The notes beneath the pieces are model-generated. The model was not told the origin of the DNA, did not search any database, and saw only the letters and a list, made by a program, of their open reading frames with translations. From NCBI GenBank assembly GCA_023525715.1, contig JAKNSD010000072.1, forward strand, positions 1,021,544-1,085,543: DNA of 64,000 bases. The letters run 5' to 3'. The stretch's first letter is position 1, and each line of letters begins with the position of its first letter. The translations under genes and the position numbers were made by a program. Below are positions 10,090 through 21,595 of the stretch, piece after piece. This stretch comes from Cichorium intybus. Taxonomy: Eukaryota; Streptophyta; Magnoliopsida; Asterales; Asteraceae.

Positions 10090-11600
10090 ATGATATGAGA
10101 CATTAGTAGAGAATCTAACTCCTCTTTTATATCTCTTAGAGATCCAACGATCTTGAAATAATATCGTCTAATTAGTCTTATCGGGTACTTTGCAAAGATC
10201 TTGTATAAAAGTCTTGTGAATCGACTTAAAGAGGTTATTAGTAAGATAGTTAGTTTTAAACAATCCACCTATGTTGAAGGTTGAAACGTCATTGAGATTC
10301 CGTTTATAATTAATGAAATTTGTAGTAGGGCGAAAAAACGAAAATCAAGGTGATGCTTTTTAAGGTTGATCTTGACAAGGCTTTCGATTCTCACGATTGG
10401 GATTTTTGGACTCGATTTTGTCCCAAATGAATTTTGGGCCAGATTGGCAAAAATGGATTGATAGGAGTCTCAGCGTCTAGAGTCTGGTAGGGCTTCGTTG
10501 TTGGTCAATGGTGCCCGAATGAAATAATTTCCTTTAAGGCGGGGTGTTATGCAATGCAACCCATTGCCACATTTCCTTTTCAATATTGCAATGGAAGGAC
10601 TTCATGTGATTATGAAAATCACTAGTGAATTTTTTTTCCAAGGCTTTCCTTTACCTAACAATGGTCCTATTTCATATTATTTATGCTGACAATGTCATGT
10701 TTCTTGGTAAAAAGTATGCAGTCAACTTTCTAAATCTAAAAATGATTATACAATGTTTTCACTTATCCTTTGGCTTAAAGGTAAATTTCAATACAAGAAA
10801 AGTTTTGGAAGTGGAGTAGAATATACTTAGATTACTATGAATCCTCAAAATTCCCTTTTACATAACTTGGATTGCTAAAAACTATCAAAAGAATTAAGTT
10901 CCCATTATTAGGGCTGTAAATGAACGTTCTGTGAACTATTCGACACAAAGTTCATTTATGTTCATATATTTAATAAATGAACAAACATGAACACAAATTC
11001 TTGTTCGTTTAGTTAAATGAATGAACATGAACAATTTATTTGTTCGTTTAATTACGTTTGTGAACGTTCGCTTATGTTTGTTCATTTAAGTTCGTTTTAT
11101 GATTATATATATTCAATTGTATTTGATTATGTTACAATATTATATGTTAGTTTATGTTTGTATTTGTTCACTTGTATTTGTTTATCTAGGAGAGGATCAA
11201 CATAGAACAACTTTTTATCCATAGAACCATAAAACCATATGTTCACAGCTGAACATACGGGGTATGGTGCCTTAGAAACTTTTATCTTGGCAAAAAGTCA
11301 ATAATCCAAGACATGGGGTGTAGTGACAGGTGGCATCCATTGAAGAATAATTTCATTGAATTGGGCATTGATTTGTTTGAATAATTTGAAAGGAAAGTTG
11401 GAAACAACACTAAAACACAGTTTTGGAAATATATGTAGATTAGAAATATCGCACTAAAGGATCTCTTCCCACAACTTTATATCATAGAAGTGAAAAAAGG
11501 TTGTCTAGTCTCGGACAAAGTTCAAGCTGACGATAATGGTTCAAGATCATTTAATTGGAATTGGAAAAGGAAAAAACATGCATGTCAAAAAGAAAGGAAA
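10090..11600 (+). pseudogene. LINE (non-LTR retrotransposon) reverse transcriptase, broken and interrupted
   Basis: Reading across shifted frames, the segment shows the order of a plant L1-type RT. DPTILK and ISLIG (canonically RPISLIG) appear near 10140-10190, then KSLVNRLK and QSTYVEG, then the region of FxVDFxKAFDS near 10355-10400. The active site reads YADN at 10682-10693 instead of F/YADD. Coding similarity pauses at about 10890, where a dispersed repeat intervenes (10905-11215). It resumes near 11300-11560 with the C-terminal zinc-ribbon-like part, ending with FNWNWKR. There are stops throughout and no poly(A) tail was found. LINE identity is confident; exact ends are not. Confidence 0.75.
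10905..11215. repeat. Dispersed repeat (GGGCTGTAAATGAACGTT type) inserted in the LINE
   Basis: It begins GGGCTGTAAATGAACGTT and is made of many direct and inverted copies of GTTCGTTTA and ATGAACA words. I associate this style with short non-autonomous DNA transposons widespread in plants. It splits the LINE coding sequence, so it is younger than the LINE. Terminal repeats could not be fixed. Confidence 0.45.
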
Positions 11601-12098
11601 ATTTCATATTTATTTGTTTTGCTGGAAAACTTCACCTTTTCTGTCATAGGAGATACATGGCTTTTGCTAGGACGAGGGAAGGACTGCTTCTCAGTAAAAT
11701 CACTTAGACAGAGTATTGATTCATTAACAGTGATTTCTGAAAATTTCCATTTACTCTCAATCTTCACTTCAAGTCGATGTCATTATGTTGCTACCGCCTT
11801 ACTTCCGACGGTCCTCGCAGACTCGTCATGATTCTTCCTTCCTCCTCACCATGAATTTGCCTTCTTCTTCGCAAGTCGCCAAGACGTCAACTAGAATCAA
11901 ACATATCGGTTATCGATCTAGTCAGTTCTACGGTTCTACCCCTCCTAAAGTGAAGTGTGACTTGTGTCATATCCAACCCACCATTGCCGGCTATGAAAGA
12001 GCCACCCACAATCTCCGAATCCATTCATCTCTCATGAGTTTTCCGGCTTCCAACAACAAAAAATCAGGAATACATAATCAGGAGGTAATGTAGAGGCG
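11601..12098 (+). other. No recognised gene; a 102-codon open frame without known domain
   Basis: The frame 11785-12093 has one CxxC pair (CDLC) and a few histidines, but no spacing that fits a known zinc finger. Codon use looks ordinary for noncoding DNA. It lies just beyond the LINE tail and may be LINE 3' debris. Confidence 0.4.
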
Positions 12099-12400
12099 AT
12101 GTATCACTTTACCAAAATTTCATATCAGAAATTTGTTTCAAATTTGTGTATTAGGATTTTGTGTCAGAATTTTTGTATCGAAATTATATTGAAATCGTCT
12201 ATCAGAGTTTTGTATCAGAATATGCATCAAAATTATATCAGAAATCTGTATTGGAATGTGTATCAAAATTTTGTATCAAAATTGTGTATCAGAATTTTGT
12301 ATAAGAATTTTGAGCTTGTGTATCCGAATTTTATTAGAATTTTTTGAGTTTATGTATCGTAATTTTATTAGAAAATCTATGTGAGTTTGTTTATATGATT
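12099..12400 (+). repeat. Degenerate tandem array of a TATCAGAATTTTG-like word
   Basis: About 300 bp consist of imperfect copies of words such as TATCAGAATTTTGTATCA at irregular spacings of roughly 18-24 bp. The 82-codon frame over it merely reflects the repetition. Confidence 0.65.
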
Positions 12401-12458
12401 TTACTCTTTAGAAACGGATTATAATTTATACTAGCTAGTTGTTTGACGCGTTTCGCGT

Positions 12459-13790
12459 TTGTATTTCAGGATGGTTAGCGATGAACCTATATATGATCTC
12501 GATAATCAAAGGCAGAATGGAGTTGAAGTCCCATTAACGTGTAAAGTTAACAATGAAGAAAAAAACAGTCAACAAGTAGGGCAACATCTATTGTTTGCGA
12601 TCATTTTCCACGCGTCGAAGGTCAAACATATGCAAAATGCAACTATTGTAATAAGAATTTAGCTTGTGGTACTAGAAAGAATGGTCTTCCACATTACATA
12701 GTTATTTAGTTAATGTATGTAGGACCTCGCCTCATTATATAAAAGTCTATTTGAAAAAACAAAAGACTTTTAGCTTTAAGTCAAAAGGTACGGAAAGTGA
12801 GTGGGTCTTTTGCTAAACATTCATTTAGCCAAGACAGGTGTAGATTAGCCCTTGCAAAAATGTGTATTAAAGGCAATCAACCTTTTAGTATTGTTGATGA
12901 TGTGGGTGTAAGGAATTTTTTTGGGAATTGAATCCTTAGTTGAAGGTCTTATCTAGATGGATTGTCGCTCAAGATTGTTTATCGATTTATGAACAATAGG
13001 CAAGAAAAAGTCAAAGATATGATAAAAGGTCAAATAGTGTGTCTAACTACATATACTTAGTCATCAGTTCAAAATGTCAATTATATGTGCTTAATGTCAC
13101 ATTGGATCAATGATGATTGGGTTTACAAAAAAGATACTAAATTTTGGCCCGATAGAGAATGCGGCTATTTATGAGTGTATACAAAAGTAGCGTCTGTTTA
13201 CAATCGCAGTGGATAATGCGTCTTGAAAAGATCGGTCTATAAGATATTTGAAAAAAAGATGTTGAAGGAACCAAATGATATTACATTGTAAATATTTGCA
13301 CCTACGTTGTTGTGTACATATCATCAATCTTGTGGTTAGAGATGGCTTGGAAGAGCAATTTGATTTTGTTACTAGAATTTGAAACACAGTAACATACATG
13401 TGATCTTCACCGGCTCAATATAAAACATTCAAAGACCGTAACATTCGAAGACTATGTTGCTTGGGTAGGAATAAAATGAAAACAAAAAGCCTTCTCTTGA
13501 TGTTGATATGAGATGGAATTCAACGTATTTAATGTTGGAAACAGTCGTAATTTATGAAAATGCGTGTGAAATGTATGTTTATTTGTTACATATTTATGCC
13601 ATTTTTCCCTTTAACTAATAAGAATAATATCGTGTGTGTGTTTTATTTTCTCTATAGGATTTACACAATATATTCCTCTTATAGAGCTTATTTTTGCACT
13701 GAGGTAGAGGACGATTTGGAAGGGAGCACGAGAAAGTGGGAAAAGAAGGCAAAGTAGTTGGTACTGTGAGTGATGTTGATTCGGAGAATG
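12459..13790 (+). pseudogene. hAT-family transposase remnant
   Basis: A start-like ATG at 12471 follows a splice-acceptor-like TTTCAG. Around 12600-12720 lies the BED-type zinc-finger region (CNYC, then a shifted frame toward the His). Mid-region phrases follow near 12780-12900 (FSKSKGTE-like, then CIKGNQPFSIVDD). Near 13315-13350 the frame reads HIINLVVRDGLEE, the hAT segment usually written HILNLIVQDGL. Near 13400-13540 come SSPAQYKTFK and the family signature RWNSTYLMLE. Several frameshifts and stops break it, and the C-terminal dimerisation domain was not found. Terminal inverted repeats and the 8-bp target duplication could not be identified. A DNA transposon fossil; family call is good. 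Confidence 0.75.
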
Positions 13791-15183
13791 CTAGGTATAA
13801 TTAACCTTTTTAATTAGTACTTTGTAGTAATGAAAAGATGACTAGTATAAAATTTGGAAAGCTTTTCCCCATATTTTTGGACTTTATATCTCACAAACAT
13901 ACTATGAAACTAAATTACTAATATTAACATGTATTTATATAAAAAAAACATGTTAATATTAGCAAAAAAGATTGAATTGCTTTGCTACTACGCAAGTAAC
14001 ATTTTATATATGCTTATATATTTTCTTATGTTTTCATGGTCTTCTAACTTTGAGTAAGTAATGCTTTTGGTTGTTTTCATGGTCTTCTAACTTTGAGTAA
14101 GTAATGCTTTTGGTTATATGCACATGTATGATTTAGCTTAAGACAACAAAAAGAAAATATTAGGGACTAAGTTTATTGACATATCAATGTAACAAATAAA
14201 GTTCGCAGACCACCAAGACGGAACCATGGAGTTGATTGAAAAGCGATACAATCTGAAGCATCCTTGTGGTTGGTTTTGTCACCGGAAATTACCATAGTTT
14301 TCCCCGTGTTGGCTCAAAGGAAAATGCATAGTACTTGAGGCAAATCTTATCATTACTGCATGTTTGAATGTGTTGTGTTGTATTTATTTTGTTGGTTGCA
14401 TTGTTGGTTAATTATAATTGTAAACACAAACAACCATTTTGTTAAAAGTTAGCAATTTTGAAAAATATAATTTGGCAATTACAAAATGATTTGAAAAGTT
14501 CAATATGACCATTTGCCAATGAAAAGCTAAAATGTTTTAACTAAAGGATATATGCAAACTAAGTTGTTAAAAGTTAAAATTCTTTTTCAAATAAAATTCG
14601 CAATTATAAGATGGATTTTTAAAATAACGATTTGTCAAAAGAAAGTTAAAATGTTTTAACTCAACCAAACAAAATCCTCTTTTATGAAAAATGTAAATCT
14701 TATACTTCTCATGTCAAACCACACATTTAGCTGTTTTCCTAGTGGCGTGGGAAGTGTCATAGCCAACGTGTCATCTGGGATTTAGCCAAAATGAGTCGCA
14801 ACATACCCGTCATGGGAGAGGATGAGCATAAAATGATTAAACATGTCGTTGATTAGAGTCAATGACTCTCGAAAGATCTAGGAGTTTAATAGAGGTTGAA
14901 ACTGGCAAAGAGTATTGACTACCTAAACAACTTGCTGGTGTGATTATGACGTATCTCTTCATTACCAAAAGTGAAACATAGATCCTAGCGTTAATAAAAA
15001 AATTGTGGGTAATTAACTTTTTAAGGATTAATCAAAGTAACTAAATTTTATAGATGTCAACTAAACAAAGTTCGTTCATTACAAAGTTTTTACCATTTGG
15101 TCTCCTTGAACTTGAGAAGAGTACTCGATTTCGATGGAAAAATGTAGCACGCTTATTCTTTTAATAATAGTAGAACATTTAAA
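13791..15183. other. No gene recognised; a hairpin and a 43-bp duplication
   Basis: AT-rich sequence without recognisable protein similarity. It holds a 13-bp perfect inverted repeat at 13919-13931/13949-13961 (TAATATTAACATG, 17-nt loop) and a 43-bp tandem duplication (14030-14115). Confidence 0.6.
14030..14115 (+). repeat. Perfect 43-bp tandem duplication
   Basis: The copies at 14030-14072 and 14073-14115 are identical (starting GTTTTCATGGTCTTC). Confidence 0.95.
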
Positions 15184-16180
15184 ATTAATAAAGGAAAATC
15201 TTCAATAAAGTCCTAATATTTTGGCCCAGATTATGAAAATGTCCCAAATTAATTTTTATTTATAAAAAATGACAGAAAATCGTCTAATGTATTCAAATTA
15301 GTCCCTTTTAACCTTTCTGCAGGTTACCTTGCCACCTCGAAAAATCTACATGTTTTATTTTCAATAAAGTCCCAATATTTTGGCTTAGTGTACGGAAAAG
15401 TATCAACATGTTTTATCTTCGATAAAATCCTAATATTTTGGCACAGTTTACAAAAAGTCTCAATATTTTTGCTCAGTAATTACGTATTTTTACATGTATT
15501 TACGTCTTTAATAACGTATTTATATGTTTAAAAATGTATTTTTACGTATTTATAGAATAATACTTAAAAGTAACGTATTTAATAACGTAAAAAGACATGT
15601 ATAAATACGTTTTTAAAATACGTATTTATTCATGTATTTATTCCAATGAAAGATATGATTTTGGTAAGTTTGGTTACAAGGATTAGACAAAATGGGACTC
15701 GAAAATAACCGAACAAATTGAATTGCACGAAACTAGATAATTATCAATATTTCTTGTTTAATTTAGGTTCCAGTATCAATGAATTCATGGTTTCAAGAAC
15801 GATATCCAATATTAGTTTCTATAAATTTTGTTTACAATTCATATTGTTAGGTAATTATGAAGTTGTTATGTTGTTTATTTTTAAGCATTTTTAAGTATTT
15901 TTATGTATTATAAATAAATATGTGTATAAATATGTATAAATATTGTATTAAAGATGTAAATACATGTAAAAATACATAATTTTTTCCAAGTATAATGGGT
16001 CAAAATATTATGACTTTATTGAAGATAAAACATCTAGTTTACCTACTGAAAATGTTAAAATGGCTAATTTGAATATATTAGCCGGTCTTCTATCTTTTTG
16101 TGTAAAAAAACTTGATTTGAGATTTTTTCGTAAACATGACCAAAATATTGGGACATTATTGGAGATTTCTCAATAATAAA
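15184..16180. mobile_element. Fold-back element with long inverted repeats, MULE-like
   Basis: The left arm (from 15193, GGAAAATCTTCAATAAAGTCC) matches the reverse complement of the right end (to 16171) for several hundred bases. The match includes the phrases CTAATATTTTGG, TATTCAAATTAG and ACATGTATTTACGT. The flanks are ATTAATAAA (15184-15192) and AATAATAAA (16172-16180), a 9-bp duplication with one mismatch, the size typical of Mutator-like elements. About 300 bp of unique sequence lies between the arms. No transposase is present, so it is non-autonomous. The family call is inferred from arm length and duplication size. Confidence 0.7.
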
Positions 16181-18245
16181 CAATAAAAACAGAAGACTTT
16201 AAAATCATAGCTCAAGTCTTGTAGAAGCACGAGGCAGTCAGGCCGTAATCTTAACTAAAAATACCCATTTAGCGTGATTTTTTTGAACCGCAATGGATAA
16301 GCTAGACGCCTAGTGAGCACACAATCTACACAAACAATCATATGACATATAACACATAGCACGCAATGTCCCTTATGAAGAGGTTGGGCAACATTTAAAT
16401 GTATCCTCACAAAGAGGCAGTAGTGTATCCTTATGTAGAGGCAATAAGAATATCCTCACGAAGAGGCAGTAACATATCCTCATGATGATGCAATAATCAT
16501 ATCCTCACGAAGAGTTACCCTTATGATGACGTAGTAAGCATATCCTCATGAAGAGGCAATAACGTATCCTCATGAAGAGGCGGTAAGCATATGTTCATGA
16601 AGAGGCAGTAACGTATCCTCACAAAAAGGAAGTAAGCATATTCTCATGAATAGGAAGTAAGCATATCCTCACAAAGAGGCAGTAACGTATCGTCACGAAG
16701 AGGCAGTAAGCATACATATCATAACATCCAAGCACATAGATATAACCACATAATAGTACGTATAAACATTGAAACTCACCTGATGTGAAGCTATATGTTA
16801 ACCACTACAAGAAGTGAATAAAATATGAAGGAACATTCTCTAAGCAACCTACAAACCATACAATCATCACTACATGGATCATAACCCATTTTCTTACTTA
16901 ATACATACTTATGTATTTTTTTTATTTTAGTTATCCTTCTGATATAACAATCTATTTTTTGACCAATCTACCCTCTTTATATCCATTCTTTTAGTAAGGT
17001 TATTAAATATTACTAATTTATGTTATTTTATCTTTCTAGGTATATAAAGTTCATGCTCATATGACCTTCGATTGATTTATTACATATTTTACAATTAGAC
17101 ACGTAGAATCAACCAAATTTATGGATCATGCTGTAAAGTTTGCAACTTTCACCCAAGGATGGATGAGAGCGAGGTCTTTAGTAAAATATGACATCAACCA
17201 GACATCCATACAAGACGACAGGATCTAACCTCATGTAATTTGGAAATTTCTAGAATTTCTAATCGATTTTACAAGTTTACCATTCTAATCTATCAAACTT
17301 ACTAGACCAGCTTGAGAAAGGATTCCTAATTCCCAATAGGTTAAGAATTAGGTTCTAATTTTTAATAGTAACAATCTAGACTCTTATTCCAAACTAATGA
17401 GACCTCTTTCGCTCAAAAGGATTTTTCTAGATTTAGTTATAGATTTTACAAGTTAAGGTAACACAACAATTCACTTTTAACCCTAAAATATTTCACTTGT
17501 CATGACCCTTTTTACCCAACTTAAATGCACTTCCACAGAGAGGTTTTCAATTGATAGCCAACTACTCTCTTTTAAGCTTTCTAGGGATACCAGGCATGCC
17601 CGCAAATGATTTTTCTACAATTTATTATGAGTTTTCCAAGCATGTCAACTCCGAACCAGTCTATGGAAAATACAATTTCACCATAGCTATACACAAAATC
17701 AAGCTTAGGGTTCTTCTAGTGACAAAAACTAGACTCGTACATGGTTCATTGACCACTGACGTCACCTAAGACAATACTCCATAATTTATTATGATTTTTC
17801 AAACATGAGACAGAAACAGTGATTTTACCTCAAATGTTCAGTCATAATTGGAAGCCTATATCTTGACTTCCTGACATCAAAATTGAAAACCCTCCTGTCA
17901 GAATCTTCATATGTTTCTCAAGAAACTTTAGTACAAAATCACTAAGATCCAACTGTTATATTAGGAATCGTTCAAACATTATAGATGGGTCTTAAAAACA
18001 GGAAAATGAAATTAGGGTAGCCGACTTTAAGAGGGAGGAGGGGATATTAGAATTTTGAATTAGAGCTTAATGAGGAACAGGAGAACATTATATATTTCCA
18101 TTGCTTGTCCTAAACACCCAACTAGTTCACCATAATTTAACTCTTGGTCCCTTCTTTGTATTTTAACTCATTTACAATTTATAATCATACTTTATTATTA
18201 TTTTTATAATTTAAATAAATAATTTACTGAAAACAGGGCGTTACA
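16181..18245 (-). mobile_element. Minus-strand gypsy LTR remnant with minisatellite
   Basis: Read on the minus strand, it starts TGTAACGCCC at 18245, the usual plant gypsy LTR start, and abuts a copia gag on its outer side. A TATATAA-like box on the minus strand lies near 18090. The splice-donor-like TCAGGTGAGT is at 16783-16774, followed by a minisatellite. The far LTR end was not found, so the left side is probably truncated. The 72- and 79-codon frames inside it look random. Confidence 0.6.
16396..16715. repeat. About 25-bp minisatellite inside the minus-strand gypsy LTR
   Basis: Around a dozen imperfect copies of TCCTCACGAAGAGGCAGTAA lie in tandem, with alternating AGCATA/CGTA spacers. 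Confidence 0.85.
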
Positions 18246-19406
18246 AAAACTCTATACGTTTGAGGAACGAATTCATAAGGATTATCAAGCCAGATCTACT
18301 AGTGTTGAAATAGATGATAATCTCAAATGTCTAAATGATTCAAATGAGGTTTCTCGTCTCATGTTGACACCATGATTCCCGAGCTTCAAAAAAGATTGTT
18401 GAAACTTGATGCTTTTGAGATTATTAATCGGCTTAAGGACATGTTCAAGAGCACTATTTGGATGTAGGCTGTAGGAAAAAGTGCAAATACCCATATGGTT
18501 AATACAAAAGGGTACATTGACCAAATATGGGGGTTAGGATTTCCGGTTAGTCGGGAGTTAACCACAAACGTTGTCTTTAACTCGTCAACCAGTTCTATGA
18601 TCAGTTTATTTCAAACTTTATCATGAATAACTTGAAAGTACCCTTCCTGAAATTACATTGCATGTTGATGAAAGCAAAATTCAACATAGCTAGGGCAACA
18701 CTACAGTTCCTAAAGGAGGCGTCAACACGAAAATGACAGACTCTACCATGGGAATTATTTTCTTGAAGAAACCTCAATCCAGAATTCTTTAGGAACTATA
18801 TTATTTGCACTACAAGGAGATAGGAAATGGGAGGCATAGATGTTCAAGATATCTGCTGCGAGTTGCAAGCCAAAATGTTTGGCGCTTTCAGGTATATTTG
18901 TAATTTCATAGTACTTTGCTTATAACCGGAACTAACAATTTTTAATGTACATGGATGGGAAGAAAGAGAAGAACTAAAGAATGGAGAGATGGATCGAATC
19001 AAGGACTATAAGGGGCTTGCTTTAATACATAGGATTAGGAACCAACATTTCTCAAGTTTTTTAGTTTATGGTTTCACAATTGAAATTGTTGGTGTAAACA
19101 TTATTTCACTAGATGTTTTGACTGGGTTTGAATGTATTTGTTTTAAATAAAAGTTATTTTGGTACAAAGTTTTTGTGTTTGCATCTATGAGACATGTACA
19201 CCACAATAATTCAAAATTGATTCGAACGGATCCAAATGTTTGGAAAAGAGGTATGAGTGGGATTCTTTGTTTTTTAAAAAGCTTGAAGGATGCTACCAGA
19301 AATTATCATGGTAGATTTGACTAAAAGTGTTATTATAACTACTTATCTTGTTTATAAAAAGAGGTAACTGTGCACTACTCACTAGTTATTGTGGGCAGAG
19401 GCTGAA
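18246..19406 (+). pseudogene. Copia element F: gag and GAG-preINT fragment
   Basis: From about 18270 the frames give the copia gag (UBN2-type) in order: DDNLKCL, a region like the family's ALFGCR at 18450-18475, KGYIDxLxxLGFPVSREL-like residues at 18505-18560 (here GLGFPVSREL), and the FNMN/K helix near 18620. Stops are frequent. From about 19090 the sequence matches the stretch 180-500 of copia E closely, that is the GAG-preINT region, up to TTGTGGGCAGAGGCTGA. It stops exactly where the LTR of copia D begins at 19407, so D inserted into F. The part between gag and preINT is collapsed. Confidence 0.65.
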
Positions 19407-20014
19407 TGTTGAGTCGAAGACTTTGTGCTTTGTGGAAGACTAAGGCATCTAGGATTGGCTTCGAAGTTATTTTTGTTGAAGTACCTTTTGATACATTCGA
19501 TGTCGAATCATTTCGACTCTACTCCTTCGAATGTCCATGTTGTCCGATATAGTATGAGCACGATTGTTGATTCTCTGGTCTAACATGTACGATTCCTGTA
19601 AGCATTTTCCAGACCGTGATGCACATGTCTCTAGTCGTGCAACATGTCAAATAAGCTCATTGATCTTCTGATCCACTATCTTGTTCCTTTGTGTAGTATA
19701 AATCGATAGTGTCGATCATCTTTGTAAAATAGAGCTTTTAATAACGAGGTTAGAATTTAGGGTTTATAGATTGTTCATATTCCTCTATGTAATGCTGAAC
19801 TATAAGCTTGCTTTAACCTTGTTATCAAAATATCTTTGACACTATTCATTTATACTCAAGCATTACATATAGGATTACAAACAATGAATATTTAGTATCT
19901 CTGATTCTTACATTATTCCGCATTCTAGACATATTGATAGGGATTTTATTCAAAGGACTCTTATATTAACTTTGGATCTGGGAGTGTTTATCCATATTTC
20001 ATTCCATCCTATCA
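19407..20014 (+). mobile_element. 5' LTR of copia element D
   Basis: It begins TGTTGAGTCGAAG and ends CA two bases before a tRNA-Met primer site. TATAAATC at 19697-19704 fits the promoter. Inserted in copia F. No matching 3' LTR was found, so the element is 3'-truncated. Confidence 0.75.
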
Positions 20015-20016
20015 AT

Positions 20017-20028
20017 TGGTATCAGAGC
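20017..20028 (+). other. Primer-binding site of copia D
   Basis: TGGTATCAGAGC, complementary to the 3' end of plant initiator tRNA-Met, two bases after the LTR. Confidence 0.9.
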
Positions 20029-20160
20029 TTTGCCTTGTTCTTGCTGTGGTGAAACTTAGTCTCATTTTGTTTTCAATTTACTTCGTTTCATAAATCTGTA
20101 CTATAAGTGATCTGTCTCATTGTTTTTGTGCCTATCATACAAGCAAGTCTGTTTCTTGAT

Positions 20161-21595
20161 ATGTCTGGTCCTAATCAAAGCATTTACAACATAACCAATA
20201 GTCTAGGGGGAAAGCAATAAGGCTCCTATATTAGATCCTGAAGAGTATGGTAATTATAAGCTAACTATCTAACTGGAATCGACCTAGATTTGGGGAGGTA
20301 TGTCACTTAGGTTCCTTATGATCCAACATCTATTGATAATGTATTCGTAATGGCTTTGATACTCAACATTTATGATGTGGGCGGTGTTCTTCAATCCACT
20401 AAAGCTAAGAAGATGAATAATGATGCTAAAGCGAAGCATGAACTTAGGTATGGTTTACCTCTGGTTGTCTTTGATCATATCCAAGATTATACTTCTACGA
20501 AGGAGATCTTGGATATGCTCCAACACCTTTATGAAGGAAATGAGAAGCAAAAGAAAAACATTATAAAAAACGTTTTCAATCCAGTTCAGATATTTTAAGC
20601 AAAAACCTTCTAAGAAGCTTGATGTCATATTTCAAAGATATTACAAAGTCGTTAACAAACTCAAACGACATAAGATTGCCAAGTTGAACCAAGAGATCAT
20701 CATAACGTTTGTGAAATACCTTCGAAAGGACTGGAAGAATGTTATGATGATGCTCAAGGGCCATGAAAATTTGATTCCTACTCTTTGTATGACATTAACG
20801 GCTGCCTCAAAAATCACTAGGATGACGTGGATGAGAGAATTAGAAAGAAAACTGATGTTGGTACCTTACCTCTTGTTTCATCTGAAGATAAATCTATATC
20901 TGCTTTAAAATTTGTTTTCGAAGTATCAAGTGAGGATGACAACAGTGAGTGATGACTCTGATGAGGAAGTGATGTTCGTTGCTAACTATAGATCGAACAA
21001 AAAGTTTTACAAGAAACCAACTTTGGTGATGGATCTAAGCCAACCAAATTCAACTCCTCGATTCATGAGAAGAAGTCAAATACTCTAATTCAAACGAGGA
21101 CACTTCGAATCATTCCAAGATTGAGATAAAAGCTACTAGAGATAGTGGTTGTGATTGTAATTACTGTTCTGGCAAGAATCATTTGGCTCATGACAGCATG
21201 CTGAGAAAGAAGAAAGAAAAAGGGACAGTCATCAAAGATTTTGCTTACTATGCTGCCAAATAAAGAGAAGTTAAAGAGAAGAAAAGAGCATCTGGTAGTG
21301 CTTTGGTGGTGTCGATAGGAAAAATGAGAGATGGAAGTATGGTCTGTTGGCTATGATGATGAGGAAGTGCGCAGGCCGACACACCGATGAATAGTGGTGA
21401 CTCATTCCTGCTTCAATACATAAACTTGTTATTAACAAAATTAAAAGTACATTTGTAACCATAGCTCAAGCCATAATTTCAACTACAAAGGAATCGTACA
21501 AGCCAAGGACATGTTCATTATGTTAGAAGGAGTTTAGGGTGATAAGTCGAAAGTTATTAAGGATTTAGAGAGGAGAGTGATTAACATTAATGATT
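20161..21595 (+). pseudogene. Copia D gag, N-terminal part
   Basis: The probable start is the ATG at 20161 (MSGPNQ), 130 bp after the primer site. Stops follow at once. The 82-codon frame 20350-20598 covers the UBN2/gag helices (KHELRYGLPL...EILDMLQHLYEG), and a shifted frame carries on to VMMMLKGHEN near 20760. An acidic DSDEE-like stretch follows near 20950. A zinc knuckle at 21154-21192 reads CNYC...HLAHDS, with the last cysteine replaced by serine. Similarity continues to DLERRVININD at 21595, where a gypsy LTR fragment intervenes; the copia sequence restarts at 23096. Non-functional. Confidence 0.75.

Noticed and set aside
11785..12093. 102-codon frame with a CxxC pair as a zinc-finger protein
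   Set aside because: No second metal-binding pair at a known spacing, and no support from the flanks.
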